Shown here: positions 18,660-27,073 of the stretch, in pieces
How positions within the stretch are numbered: position 1 is the stretch's first letter
How the letters are laid out: each line of letters begins with the position of its first letter
NCBI RefSeq assembly: GCF_003688915.1
Contig: NZ_REFU01000001.1
Span: 1,984,001-2,048,000 of the forward strand
Length of the DNA stretch: 64,000 nt
Origin: Rhodococcus sp. SBT000017
GTDB taxonomy: Bacteria; Actinomycetota; Actinomycetes; Mycobacteriales; Mycobacteriaceae
Direction: 5' to 3'
Translations under genes and position numbers: made by a program
The notes under the pieces: generated by a model
Told to the model about the DNA's origin: nothing
The model's database searches: none
Seen by the model: only the letters and a program-made list of their open reading frames with translations

Positions 18660-19919
18660 ATGTCTGCCACGGCCGCTGATCTACTCGACACCGCACCGTG
18701 CGGGGTGTTCTCTGTCGACGTCGCCACCTCGCGAATTCTGTACGCCAACGCGGCCGCCGCTCGGATCACCGCGCGCAGCCGCGAGGCCCTCGTCGGGACG
18801 ACCGTCACCGACCTGTTCACGATCGAGTTCGAGCCGATGCTGACGGCCCTGATGGACGTCGCGTCGACATCGGGATCGGACTCACCGATCGGAGCGACCG
18901 CGAAGTTGACCGTCGCGCCCGATCGACGTGCCGCGATAGCCGTATCGATACTGGCCAACAGTCTGCGAACGCCCACGGGGGCCGTGACGGTGACGATGAC
19001 GCTGCACAACGAGACCGAACGCCATGTGCGTGAGAAAGATCTGATCGACGCCCGCGACAATGCCGAGGCCGCCCAGGACAACGCCGAGGCCGCTCTGGAC
19101 AGATCACAGGACGCATTGGGTGCTTCGGAGGAAGCACGCAAGCAGGCCGAGGCGGAGAAAACGCAGGTGCAGATTCTGGCGTCGACGCTGCAACGCACTC
19201 TGCTGCCGCCGATACTGTCCGCTCCGACGGGCATGAACGTGGCAGCCCACTATCACCCCGCGTCCATCGACGAGGTCGGTGGCGACTTCTACGACGTGTT
19301 CCCCCTCGACAAGCAGACGTGGGGATTCTTCCTCGGCGACGTGAGCGGTAAGGGTGCCGGAGCCGCCGCCGTGACCTCACTGACCCGGTACACCCTGCGC
19401 GCCGCAGCAGTGTTCGACCGCAACCCGATCTCGGTGCTCGAAAACCTCAATACCGTTCTGCACCACGAGTTTCACGGCGACGACCCACGTTTCTGCACGG
19501 TGGTGTTCGGCACCATCACTCCGGGACCGGACGGCGCCGAGATACACCTCGCCAGCGGCGGACATCCCCCGGCACTGCGCATCACTCGCGACGCCGTCGT
19601 GGACTTCGTCGACACCACCGGTGGCCAGTTGGTCGGAGCGTTGGCCGAGCCGCACTTCGCATCGGCATCGGTGACCCTGCGACCCGGCGACGTCATGGCC
19701 TTCTACACCGACGGATTGACCGAAGCAATAGTCGGCCCCGGACGCACACGCTTCGACGACGACGGTGGCCTCGAATCCTTCGCTGCCAGAAAGGGTCCGA
19801 CGACGGCACCGAAGATCGTCGACGACCTCACGGCTCTGCTGGCCTCCTTCGGGGACGGCCTGCAGGACGACGTTGCACTGCTCGCCTTCGAGGTACCCCG
19901 GGCCGACGCCGACTCGTAG
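18660..19919 (+). CDS. PAS-PP2C (SpoIIE/RsbU-type) serine phosphatase
   Basis: 419 residues: a PAS-like sensor at about residues 5-118, an Ala/Glu/Asp-rich coiled coil at about 125-170, and a SpoIIE/PP2C phosphatase at about 180-415. Metal-binding acidic residues are seen in EVGGDFYDVF (206-214) and FFLGDVSGKGAGAA (224-236), and near the end in QDDVALLAFEV. It should dephosphorylate one or both STAS proteins encoded upstream, closing the partner-switching circuit; the PAS domain would provide the signal. ATG 18660 lies 15 bases after the ATPase stop. Confidence 0.88.
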   Translation: MSATAADLLDTAPCGVFSVDVATSRILYANAAAARITARSREALVGTTVTDLFTIEFEPMLTALMDVASTSGSDSPIGATAKLTVAPDRRAAIAVSILANSLRTPTGAVTVTMTLHNETERHVREKDLIDARDNAEAAQDNAEAALDRSQDALGASEEARKQAEAEKTQVQILASTLQRTLLPPILSAPTGMNVAAHYHPASIDEVGGDFYDVFPLDKQTWGFFLGDVSGKGAGAAAVTSLTRYTLRAAAVFDRNPISVLENLNTVLHHEFHGDDPRFCTVVFGTITPGPDGAEIHLASGGHPPALRITRDAVVDFVDTTGGQLVGALAEPHFASASVTLRPGDVMAFYTDGLTEAIVGPGRTRFDDDGGLESFAARKGPTTAPKIVDDLTALLASFGDGLQDDVALLAFEVPRADADS

Positions 19920-19941
19920 CTGTCCGGGCCCGCGGGTCCGC

Positions 19942-21183
19942 TCAACGTGCGCGTATCCCTGACAGAAACACCCGCAGGACGTAGTCGGAGACTTCTTCCG
20001 GGCCTTCCTCGGACCGCGAGACGGATCTGATCACCACGTTGTTGGCGAGTATCGTCGCAAGATCGCTCGCCGACGCCTCGGTACCGAAGTCGCCTCGACG
20101 CTGGCCACGTTCGAGGATCGGGGTGAGCGCCGAGGGCAGTGGGAGTTGCTCCCGAACGGTGGTGACGGTGCTCGGCTCGTGAAACTGTTCGAAGCTCAGG
20201 GCCAGCAACATCCCCGAGCTCATCGACCGGTTGCGCGCCACGAACTCCGCAAGCCGATTGACCGAACGCTCCAGGGCAGCAATGGGTTCCACCTCCAGTC
20301 GGGCATCCGCCCGACCCAGCCGGAGGACGCGTTCGAATTCGGGCGTCAGTGCGGCAACGATGATGTCGACCTTGCTCGGGAACAGGCGTTTGAGATCGGC
20401 AACAGTGAGCGAGGAGGCAGTTGCGATGTCGGCGAGGGTGACCGAGAAATATCCGTGTGCCGCGAACAACGTCTCGGTCGCCGCGATGACATCGGATTCG
20501 ATGTCGGCCCTCGCATGATCGAGACCCTCGAGAGAAGCAGGCGCGTCCGCCGGTCCCGCGATGCGTTCACGACGATCCGAGTGAACCGGGTCCACTGCCC
20601 AATCCAGCAGCGATTCGACGGCCGCGGACGCCCGAGACGTGGGTACCGTTCCCGGCGTGATGGTTTCACGGAAGGCGAGCCCGTCGAGCAGAGCGACGAG
20701 GACCATGGACAGTCCGGTCACTGTGAGCGGCGTTCTCACCGAACCACCGAGCGCACGGAGCTTGTGGCGGACGGCGTCCTCGACGGCGGCGTCCATGGCT
20801 GCGAATTCGGGTGCCAACGACGATCGCGCTCCGGCATGGTCGGAGGCGATCATCGCGCCGATCATTCTCCTGCGCAGCAGACCGGAGGTCAGTTGTTCGA
20901 AGTAGGACGCGAGATCCGACGAGGGATGCTCTGCGTCGTCGGGTCTCGTGTATCGCAGGGTCACGTGCGCGAGCAGGTCCTCGACGAACGCTTCCTTGCC
21001 ACCACGCTCCCCGGCACGGGAGGACCCGGGGTACGCGTTGTGAAAGGTCTGATGCGACAGACCGGCTTCTTCCACGAGAGAGGCAATCGACAACGATCTG
21101 GCCAGCACCGACATATCGAGATCGGTCAGCAATCGTGAGCCCGCCAGGAGCAGTTCTTCGCGGGGTGTGGATTTCGGACTCAA
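19942..21183 (-). CDS. Tandem double-domain TetR regulator
   Basis: 413 residues, about twice the normal TetR length, and made of two TetR units in one chain. Unit 1 has its helix-turn-helix near residues 30-52 (LSIASLVEEAGLSHQTFHNAYP). Unit 2 has its own near 238-275 (FAAHGYFSVTLADIATASSLTVADLKRLFPSK). Each is followed by an all-helical domain. Normal TetR proteins are dimers of single units, so one chain may act as an internal dimer or recognise two unlike half-sites. The stop lies 22 bases from the phosphatase stop (convergent). The effector is unknown. Confidence 0.85.
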   Translation of the reverse strand: MSPKSTPREELLLAGSRLLTDLDMSVLARSLSIASLVEEAGLSHQTFHNAYPGSSRAGERGGKEAFVEDLLAHVTLRYTRPDDAEHPSSDLASYFEQLTSGLLRRRMIGAMIASDHAGARSSLAPEFAAMDAAVEDAVRHKLRALGGSVRTPLTVTGLSMVLVALLDGLAFRETITPGTVPTSRASAAVESLLDWAVDPVHSDRRERIAGPADAPASLEGLDHARADIESDVIAATETLFAAHGYFSVTLADIATASSLTVADLKRLFPSKVDIIVAALTPEFERVLRLGRADARLEVEPIAALERSVNRLAEFVARNRSMSSGMLLALSFEQFHEPSTVTTVREQLPLPSALTPILERGQRRGDFGTEASASDLATILANNVVIRSVSRSEEGPEEVSDYVLRVFLSGIRAR

Positions 21184-21214
21184 CGACGACCGCCTACGAT
21201 ATTCGACCCGGTGG

Positions 21215-21226
21215 ATAGTGAACTAT
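21215..21226. promoter_or_regulatory. Possible operator before the double-TetR gene
   Basis: A short inverted repeat ATAGT-N2-ACTAT lies 31 bases upstream of the double-TetR start, at the edge of an AT-rich 200-bp gap (21184-21387) that separates it from the divergent LuxR-type gene. Position suggests autoregulation. Confidence 0.35.
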
Positions 21227-21387
21227 AGCAATCGTGTCATGAACCGCTGACTTTACAAGCAAATAAAGCTAGGTCGATAAAAGTCTCCAATGCCGTGTTC
21301 CGCCTCGAAGCCATTGGTGTTGTTTCATATTTTCTCGCGTGGTCGGATACTCGAAACACCCAAGTCGGACAACGGGGGTCGGATGCA

Positions 21388-21786
21388 ATGCGAGTGACGA
21401 GTACAGGTGTGTCGACCACGATTCAGGCTGCGTCCGGTACCGCGATCCACCCGGCGCAGAGGTTCGCGCCGCGCCGCAGTGCATCGACCGTGCGGGCCAG
21501 GACCGCCGTGACTTCCGGCACCGACACACCCAGGTCCCAGAAGGAAGCGGCGACATTCGCCGATCCAGGACTCACCGCGCGCGAAATCGCGGTCCTGGAT
21601 GCGTGGTTGCGCTGCGACTCCAAACAAGAAGTGTGTGCGGTCCTGCACATCGCACTCGGCACGGTCAATACCCACCTGACTCGAATTCGCGCGAAGTACG
21701 CCACTGTCGGTCGGGCTGCACCGACCAAAGCGTCGCTCGTGGCCCGTGCACTGCAGGACGGCCTGGTCACCCTCGACGATCTCTGA
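21388..21786 (+). CDS. LuxR-type helix-turn-helix protein
   Basis: 132 residues. The C-terminal 65 residues are a LuxR/GerE DNA-binding domain (LTAREIAVLDAWLRCDSKQEVCAVLHI, then LGTVNTHLTRIRAKYATVGR; continuous). The N-terminal 60 residues are low-complexity Thr/Ala/Ser/Arg with no receiver or sensor domain. ATG 21388 is preceded by GGGGG; an earlier in-frame start (21295) would add about 30 residues without clear support. It is upstream of and in line with a secreted hydrolase gene. Small stand-alone LuxR proteins of this kind are frequent in Rhodococcus. Confidence 0.75.
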   Translation: MRVTSTGVSTTIQAASGTAIHPAQRFAPRRSASTVRARTAVTSGTDTPRSQKEAATFADPGLTAREIAVLDAWLRCDSKQEVCAVLHIALGTVNTHLTRIRAKYATVGRAAPTKASLVARALQDGLVTLDDL

Positions 21787-21863
21787 CCCATTGCGGTTCG
21801 CCGCGTCGCGGTCCGATGCTAGATTCCCAGACGCACGATGTATTCATGCCGATGGTGGGGGCC

Positions 21864-23579
21864 ATGACAATTCTGGGGGAATTCGCGCGGCGCTCGTTCG
21901 TGCGTGGTGCCGTGTGCATATCGTTGGTGGCGTCGACTTCAGCCGTGGTACCTGCTGCTGTGTCTGCTGAGCCTGTGCCGGGCCGCACCGAACGCGAGAT
22001 CACGTCGTCCTCACCCGTCACCGGGGTCGTCGCGACGGTCGTCGATCTCGACGCCCCGCTTCCCGCGGGTTCTGCGCCGCACCCGGCGGAGTGCGATCGG
22101 CTCGCCTATCTGCGATATCGAGCCGCGGACGGACCCGAGAATTCAGCGGACGCCGACCGAGTGCTCGTGGCACAGCCCGGAGTGTTCGAGGGTGCGGGTG
22201 CCTTCGAGTCCGTCGCCCGCAACACTGTCGCCGCAGCGGACGCAGAGGGCAGACACATCGAGTTCTGGGCCCTGGACCGCCGCTCGAACTGCCTAGAGGA
22301 CCACACCGGAACCCAGGCGGCACTCGCCGCGAACGACCTCGACATCGCCACGGACTACTACTTCGCCGGGGGAACCGTCCACGGCCACACGTTTGCCGGA
22401 TACGCCGACGGCGCGGGCACCGCGTGGCTCGAGGACCAGGGCCTGGTGCAGACCATGCGCGACCAGTACGACGTGCTGCGTCTCGAATTCCCCGACCAGA
22501 AAATCCGTAAACAGAAGGTACTGTGCGGTGGCCATTCCCTCGGTGGGTTCCTGACCGGTTACTTCGCGAACTGGGATTTCGACGGCAACCCGGCAACCAC
22601 CGACGATGCCGGATACAACCAGTGCTCCGGGTACTTCGCACTCGACACCGTGATCAAGGCCGGTCCGCCGAACCCCATCAGGAACCTCGACCTTCCGGAA
22701 GTTCCGCCGGCGCTCGCCGGCCCCGTCGAGGCCGCGTCGGGTGCGTTGACCGACGTGTACCCGGTGACGCGATTGCCCGCCGTCATCAATCCGGAAACGA
22801 CGAATCTGCTTGCGATAGCGGGACTTGCCGCTCGATTGGACCCGACTGGAGTCAACGACGTCGTCGACCGACTGCCGCGCAGCCTCAACTTCGATGCGAC
22901 ATTGCGGACCTTGCTGTCCAAGGACCCCATCATGGCCGCGACCGGACTCCCCGACATCAGGACGCTGTACGCCACCAACGAAGCCGTCGTCGGCGCGTTG
23001 CTCGACGACAATTCTCAGCCACTCGGTTTTCTGCAGACCAGCGTCGGCTTCATCGGCAACGGGCCCGTACAGGACAAATACTTCCCGATGCCGAACGAGG
23101 TGATCGCGACGATTCCGTTCCTGGGTCAGGTCTTCGGCAGCGACCGCAAAGCAGCACCGACGAGCTACGGGGACCCATCCGTCGTCTACACCTGGCAGGA
23201 CTACGACGAGATGACCCCGAACTCGTACACCGACCCATCGAAGGAAGTCAGTTCCATCTCGCAGATCGTGCGGAGTCTGAGCGAACCGCCTTTGGACTTC
23301 ACCGAGTGGTACTTCCCGACGGCCATCAGCACCGATCTCGGTCAACCGACCGCGCCGTCGATCGCCGCTCACTACCTCTACCGAGACGGCGTCACCCGCA
23401 ACCCGGTGCTGACGCTGCAGGGCGACGGCGGGCTCGACCTCGGTGCGTCGGACAGCCCGAGCGACGTTCCCGTCAAGCTCCGCGGATACAACCACCTCGA
23501 CGTGTTGACGGCAGCTCAGAAGCAGAACGACGGCCTCCCGGAACAGGTTTCGACTCGACTGGCAGAGTTCAGCCGATGA
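21864..23579 (+). CDS. Secreted alpha/beta hydrolase
   Basis: About 571 residues with a signal peptide (RRSFVRGAVCISLVASTSAV, cleavage near AVSAEP). The nucleophile elbow is CGGHSLGGFLTGYFANW (GHSLG), and a His near the end lies in RGYNHLDVLTAAQ. This is the layout of a group of large secreted actinobacterial lipase/esterase-like proteins of unknown substrate. I chose ATG 21864 because it directly precedes the signal peptide; ATG at 21846, 21852 or 21816 is also possible. The stop overlaps the next ATG (ATGA). Confidence 0.82.
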   Translation: MTILGEFARRSFVRGAVCISLVASTSAVVPAAVSAEPVPGRTEREITSSSPVTGVVATVVDLDAPLPAGSAPHPAECDRLAYLRYRAADGPENSADADRVLVAQPGVFEGAGAFESVARNTVAAADAEGRHIEFWALDRRSNCLEDHTGTQAALAANDLDIATDYYFAGGTVHGHTFAGYADGAGTAWLEDQGLVQTMRDQYDVLRLEFPDQKIRKQKVLCGGHSLGGFLTGYFANWDFDGNPATTDDAGYNQCSGYFALDTVIKAGPPNPIRNLDLPEVPPALAGPVEAASGALTDVYPVTRLPAVINPETTNLLAIAGLAARLDPTGVNDVVDRLPRSLNFDATLRTLLSKDPIMAATGLPDIRTLYATNEAVVGALLDDNSQPLGFLQTSVGFIGNGPVQDKYFPMPNEVIATIPFLGQVFGSDRKAAPTSYGDPSVVYTWQDYDEMTPNSYTDPSKEVSSISQIVRSLSEPPLDFTEWYFPTAISTDLGQPTAPSIAAHYLYRDGVTRNPVLTLQGDGGLDLGASDSPSDVPVKLRGYNHLDVLTAAQKQNDGLPEQVSTRLAEFSR

Positions 23580-24340
23580 CCGACAGACCTGCGCTGATGT
23601 TGCTACACGGCGTCACCATGTCTGCAGCAGCATGGGACGATGTCGTACCGCTGCTCGCCGAGCGTTTCGACCTCATCGTTCCCACTGCAGCCGGCCATCG
23701 CGGAGGTCCTACGCTCGCAGCCGGGGCGACAATCGCTGCCGTCACCGATACCGCGGAACGCGAACTCGACGAGCGCGGCCTCGACGCAGTCCACATCGCT
23801 GGAAACTCGATGGGCGGATGGATGGCCGTCGAACTTGCTCGACGGGGTCGGGCGCGGTCGGTCTGCGCATTCTCACCGGCCGGGTTGTGGGAGAAGAACG
23901 AGAAGCCCGGTGCCAGCCGAGCCACGCTGATCCGCACCAAGAAGCTGGCCGACGCGACCCGCCATCTCGCTCCGCCGCTGATGAAGTTCGGCTCGGGCCG
24001 GCGAATTGCCATGCGCGACATCGCGGTCCACGGAGATCGAATGACGAGGCAGCAAGCGGTCCGATCGTTCCAGGACCTCGTCGGGTGCGAGGCGGCGTAC
24101 GAACTGCTCGACACTCGCGAGAACATGGAACCGCTCCTCGAACTTCCGTGTCCGGTGACCGTCGCGTGGGCTGCCCACGATCGCATCTTTCCGCCGGCCG
24201 AGTTCGTTCCCGTCGCTCGGCAACGGCTGCCCGGAGCCCGGTTCGTCGCACTACCCGGCGTCGGTCACGTTCCGATGATCGACGACCCCGAACTGTGCGC
24301 ACGCACGATCGTCGAGACGATCGAGGACGGCACCGGCTGA
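23576..24340 (+). CDS. Alpha/beta hydrolase
   Basis: 254 residues, cytoplasmic. LLHGVTMSAAAWDDVVPLLA contains the oxyanion-hole HG motif. The nucleophile Ser lies in IAGNSMGGWMAVELA, an Asp in AWAAHDRIFP, and the catalytic His in GVGHVPMIDD, so the triad is complete. Start overlaps the stop of the secreted hydrolase by four bases, which argues that the two act on related esters, one outside and one inside the cell. The gene is convergent with the MBL hydrolase gene, nine bases away. Confidence 0.87.
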   Translation: MTDRPALMLLHGVTMSAAAWDDVVPLLAERFDLIVPTAAGHRGGPTLAAGATIAAVTDTAERELDERGLDAVHIAGNSMGGWMAVELARRGRARSVCAFSPAGLWEKNEKPGASRATLIRTKKLADATRHLAPPLMKFGSGRRIAMRDIAVHGDRMTRQQAVRSFQDLVGCEAAYELLDTRENMEPLLELPCPVTVAWAAHDRIFPPAEFVPVARQRLPGARFVALPGVGHVPMIDDPELCARTIVETIEDGTG

Positions 24341-24348
24341 TCCGTAGG

Positions 24349-25278
24349 TCAGCCTCGGTCGGCCCATGGGTCGCCGCGTCGCCACAGGGTCGGCAATTCG
24401 AGGTCGATGTCGTCTCTTCGCGCGCAGGCGTTCAGGACATCGACGGAGGCAGACATGTCGTCGAAGGCGTACGCGAGCGCCTGCAGTGGTTGGTCCAGGG
24501 ACCGAAAGAAGTTGTCCCAGTGCGTCAATACTACGCGTCGGGCACCGACCGCCACGGCCGTCTCCTGCCAGTACTGCTCGATGAACGCGCGCGGTCGGCG
24601 GCCCAGTTGTCCTATCGAGAGGTAGACCACGTCGGCACGGCGACCGTCGAGCATGCCGGACCGAAACCCGGCGCTGCTGTGCACGAGTGCGGTCCGGCCG
24701 CTCGGAACGTGTTCGATGTGCATCGACCATGCCTCGCCGCACCGGTACTCGCGCACCCGAGCCGGCTGGGTCAGTGGCCGCTCGATCGTTCCGTGCGCTC
24801 GGTCCGGATACGAGTGAACCGATTCGACGAACGTGACGGCAAAGTTGCCCTGCGTTGTCGTCTCACCGTTCTCGACCACGACGATCCGGTCTTTCGGGAG
24901 CTCCGAACCCTGCCCGATGAAACCGGTCGAGGAACCGCCGACCAGAACTGCACCGGTACGCAGCGCTACCGCCGCCGAGTCGAGTGCGTGATCGTAGTGC
25001 GAGTGGGCACACAGCACAGCGTCGAGCGTGGTGATCCCTGCTCTGTGCAGGGCCGCATCGATGCGCCGCGTATCGGAATGAAGCCGCAGCACAAGGGTTT
25101 TCGGAAGCGACGGTCGCGAGAAGAAGCCGTCGGTGAGGATCGCCGATCGGCCGTCGTCGAAGAGCACGGTGCTGACACCGAGGAACGACACTGTCACCGG
25201 CGACCTGGGACACGCCGACGCAGTGGTGGCGATCTCCGTCGGACCCGGCAGCGCGGAACGACCGATCCTCCTGGCCAC
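24349..25278 (-). CDS. MBL fold metallo-hydrolase
   Basis: About 309 residues. The zinc-binding motif is HSHYDHALD, with further His residues in the C-terminal part (TLTHWDNFF-type, here VVLTHWDNFF) and Asp/His in LVHSSAGF. The fold starts VTVSFLGVSTVLFDDG. GTG 25278 lies only two bases after the FAD dehydrogenase stop, which suggests coupling. A start at GTG 25191, right at the fold, is equally plausible, because the first 30 residues look unstructured. The substrate is unknown; being downstream of an FAD dehydrogenase suggests a lactone or thioester. Confidence 0.78.
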   Translation of the reverse strand: MARRIGRSALPGPTEIATTASACPRSPVTVSFLGVSTVLFDDGRSAILTDGFFSRPSLPKTLVLRLHSDTRRIDAALHRAGITTLDAVLCAHSHYDHALDSAAVALRTGAVLVGGSSTGFIGQGSELPKDRIVVVENGETTTQGNFAVTFVESVHSYPDRAHGTIERPLTQPARVREYRCGEAWSMHIEHVPSGRTALVHSSAGFRSGMLDGRRADVVYLSIGQLGRRPRAFIEQYWQETAVAVGARRVVLTHWDNFFRSLDQPLQALAYAFDDMSASVDVLNACARRDDIDLELPTLWRRGDPWADRG

Positions 25279-25280
25279 CG

Positions 25281-26945
25281 TTATGCCTGCGCGGCCAGTG
25301 CGCGTCCGGCCTGCCGGCCACCGAAGATGCACCCACCCAGAAACGTTCCCTCCAGTGAGCGGTACCCGTGTACACCGCCGCCGCCGAAACCGGCGATCTC
25401 ACCTGCCGCACACAGGCCGTCGATCGCGTGTCCGTCGCCGTCCAGGACACGGCCCTGCAGGTCGGTTTGGATGCCGCCCAACATTTTTCGCGTAATGATG
25501 TTCAAACGCACGGCGATCAACGGACCCGACTTGGGATCGAGGATCTTGTGCGGTGAGGCGGTACGCGCGATGCGCTCTCCGCGCGATCGACGCGAGTTGT
25601 GGATTGCGGAGATCTGCAGGTCCTTGGTGAACGGGTTGTCGACCTCACGGTCGCGGGCCTCGATCTGCCGCTTCAGATCGGCGAGCTCGATCAGATTTTC
25701 GCCGGAGATCCTGTTCATGCCTTGGACGAGTTCGGCGAGCGTGTCCGCGACGACGAAGTCCTCGCCGTTCTTCTTGAACGCCTCGACCGGTTCGCTGGCA
25801 CCGGGCAACACTCGGCCGAGAACGAGCTTGAGGTTCTTCCCGGTGATGTCCGGATTCTGCTCCGATCCCGAGAGCGCGAATTCCTTCTCGATGATCTTCT
25901 GCGTCAGAACGAACCAGGAGTACTCGAATCCACTGTCCTGGATGGCTTTCAACGTTTCGAGGGTATCGAATCCGGGAAAGTTGGGAACCGGGAACCGTCG
26001 ACCACGTGCGTCGAACCACATGGACGACGGGCCTGGAATGATTCTGATTCCGTGGTTCTTCCAGATCGGATTCCAGTTCTTGATGCCCTCGGTGTAGTGC
26101 CACATGCGGTCCTTGTTGACCAAGCGGCCACCGACTTTCTCGGTGATGCCGAGCATGCGGCCGTCGACATGTTCGGGGACTCCCGAGATCAGGGACTTCG
26201 GAGCCGTCCCCAACCGTGCCGGCCAGTTCTCCCGCACCATGTCATGATTGGCCCCGATACCGCCCGCGGTGACGAGCACGGCTCCGGCACGCAACTCGAA
26301 CTCGCCCACCTCCACGCGCGTACTACCCGAACCGCGTTCCGCGGCACTGGGTTCGAGAACTGCGCCTCGGACTCCCTCGACTGTGCCTGCGCTGACGATG
26401 AACTCGTCGACGCGGTGCCGAAAACCGAAGCGCACCAGCCCTTTGTCGGCGGCCTCACGCACGCGTCGCTCGAACGGCGCGACGACCCCAGGCCCGGTAC
26501 CCCACGTCAGGTGGAACCGCGGAACCGAATTCCCGTGTCCCTCGGCGAGATAGCCACCACGTTCGGCCCACCCGACGATGGGTACCCACCGCACGCCCTG
26601 CGCGTGCAGCCAGGACCGCTTCTCCCCCGCCGCGAAATCGAGGTACGCGCGCGCCCACTGGTGGCCCCAGTAGTCCTCCCCGGCGGGATCGTCGATGCCG
26701 CGGTCGAAGGTAGCGGTGCCGAGCCAGTCCTGCCACGCGAGCTCCGCGGAATCCTTGATGCCCATGCGTCGCTGTTCCGGGGTGTCGACCATGAACAGAC
26801 CGCCCAGGGACCAGAACGCTTGACCGCCCAGGTTCTGCTCGGGCTCCTGGTCGAGGAGCAGCACCCGCTTTCCGGCGTCGGCCAGTTCGGCGGTCGCCAC
26901 CAGTCCGGCCAAGCCTGCACCCACCACGATCACGTCTGCGTCCAT
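25281..26945 (-). CDS. FAD-binding dehydrogenase (Rv0785/KstD-like flavoprotein)
   Basis: 554 residues. The N-terminal Rossmann motif is VIVVGAGLAGLVATAELADAG with Asp/Gln at the end of the second strand (LLLDQEPEQNLGGQAFWSLGG). The C-terminal FAD segment is GLCAAGEIAGFGGGGVHGYR followed by LEGTFLGGCIFGGRQAGR. It belongs to the fumarate-reductase/3-ketosteroid-dehydrogenase superfamily and most resembles the mycobacterial 'FAD-binding dehydrogenase' Rv0785, whose substrate is not settled. ATG 26945 is chosen with an AGTGGGG site upstream. The MBL hydrolase is coupled downstream, and a PucR regulator is divergent upstream. Confidence 0.87.
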   Translation of the reverse strand: MDADVIVVGAGLAGLVATAELADAGKRVLLLDQEPEQNLGGQAFWSLGGLFMVDTPEQRRMGIKDSAELAWQDWLGTATFDRGIDDPAGEDYWGHQWARAYLDFAAGEKRSWLHAQGVRWVPIVGWAERGGYLAEGHGNSVPRFHLTWGTGPGVVAPFERRVREAADKGLVRFGFRHRVDEFIVSAGTVEGVRGAVLEPSAAERGSGSTRVEVGEFELRAGAVLVTAGGIGANHDMVRENWPARLGTAPKSLISGVPEHVDGRMLGITEKVGGRLVNKDRMWHYTEGIKNWNPIWKNHGIRIIPGPSSMWFDARGRRFPVPNFPGFDTLETLKAIQDSGFEYSWFVLTQKIIEKEFALSGSEQNPDITGKNLKLVLGRVLPGASEPVEAFKKNGEDFVVADTLAELVQGMNRISGENLIELADLKRQIEARDREVDNPFTKDLQISAIHNSRRSRGERIARTASPHKILDPKSGPLIAVRLNIITRKMLGGIQTDLQGRVLDGDGHAIDGLCAAGEIAGFGGGGVHGYRSLEGTFLGGCIFGGRQAGRALAAQA

Positions 26946-27037
26946 TGCCCCACTCTTCTGCTCGACCCGTCTGTCTCCCTCGACTGTGCTGTCGTGAGCA
27001 CCGTAACTCAAGCAAATCAGCATGGATGATGATTAGG

Positions 27038-27056
27038 TTTATCAGTCACTGACAAA
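27038..27056. promoter_or_regulatory. Palindrome between FAD dehydrogenase and PucR genes
   Basis: TTTATCAGT-N1-ACTGACAAA, a 9-1-9 inverted repeat with one mismatch, sits 17 bases before the PucR start in the divergent gap. A good candidate for the PucR binding site controlling both genes. Confidence 0.45.
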
Positions 27057-27073
27057 TATGAGACGATGCCGCG

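Noticed and set aside
22293..23495. A 400-codon minus-strand open frame opposite the secreted hydrolase
   Set aside because: No recognisable domain, skewed Val/Arg/Gly composition, and it overlaps a gene with signal peptide and GHSLG motif.
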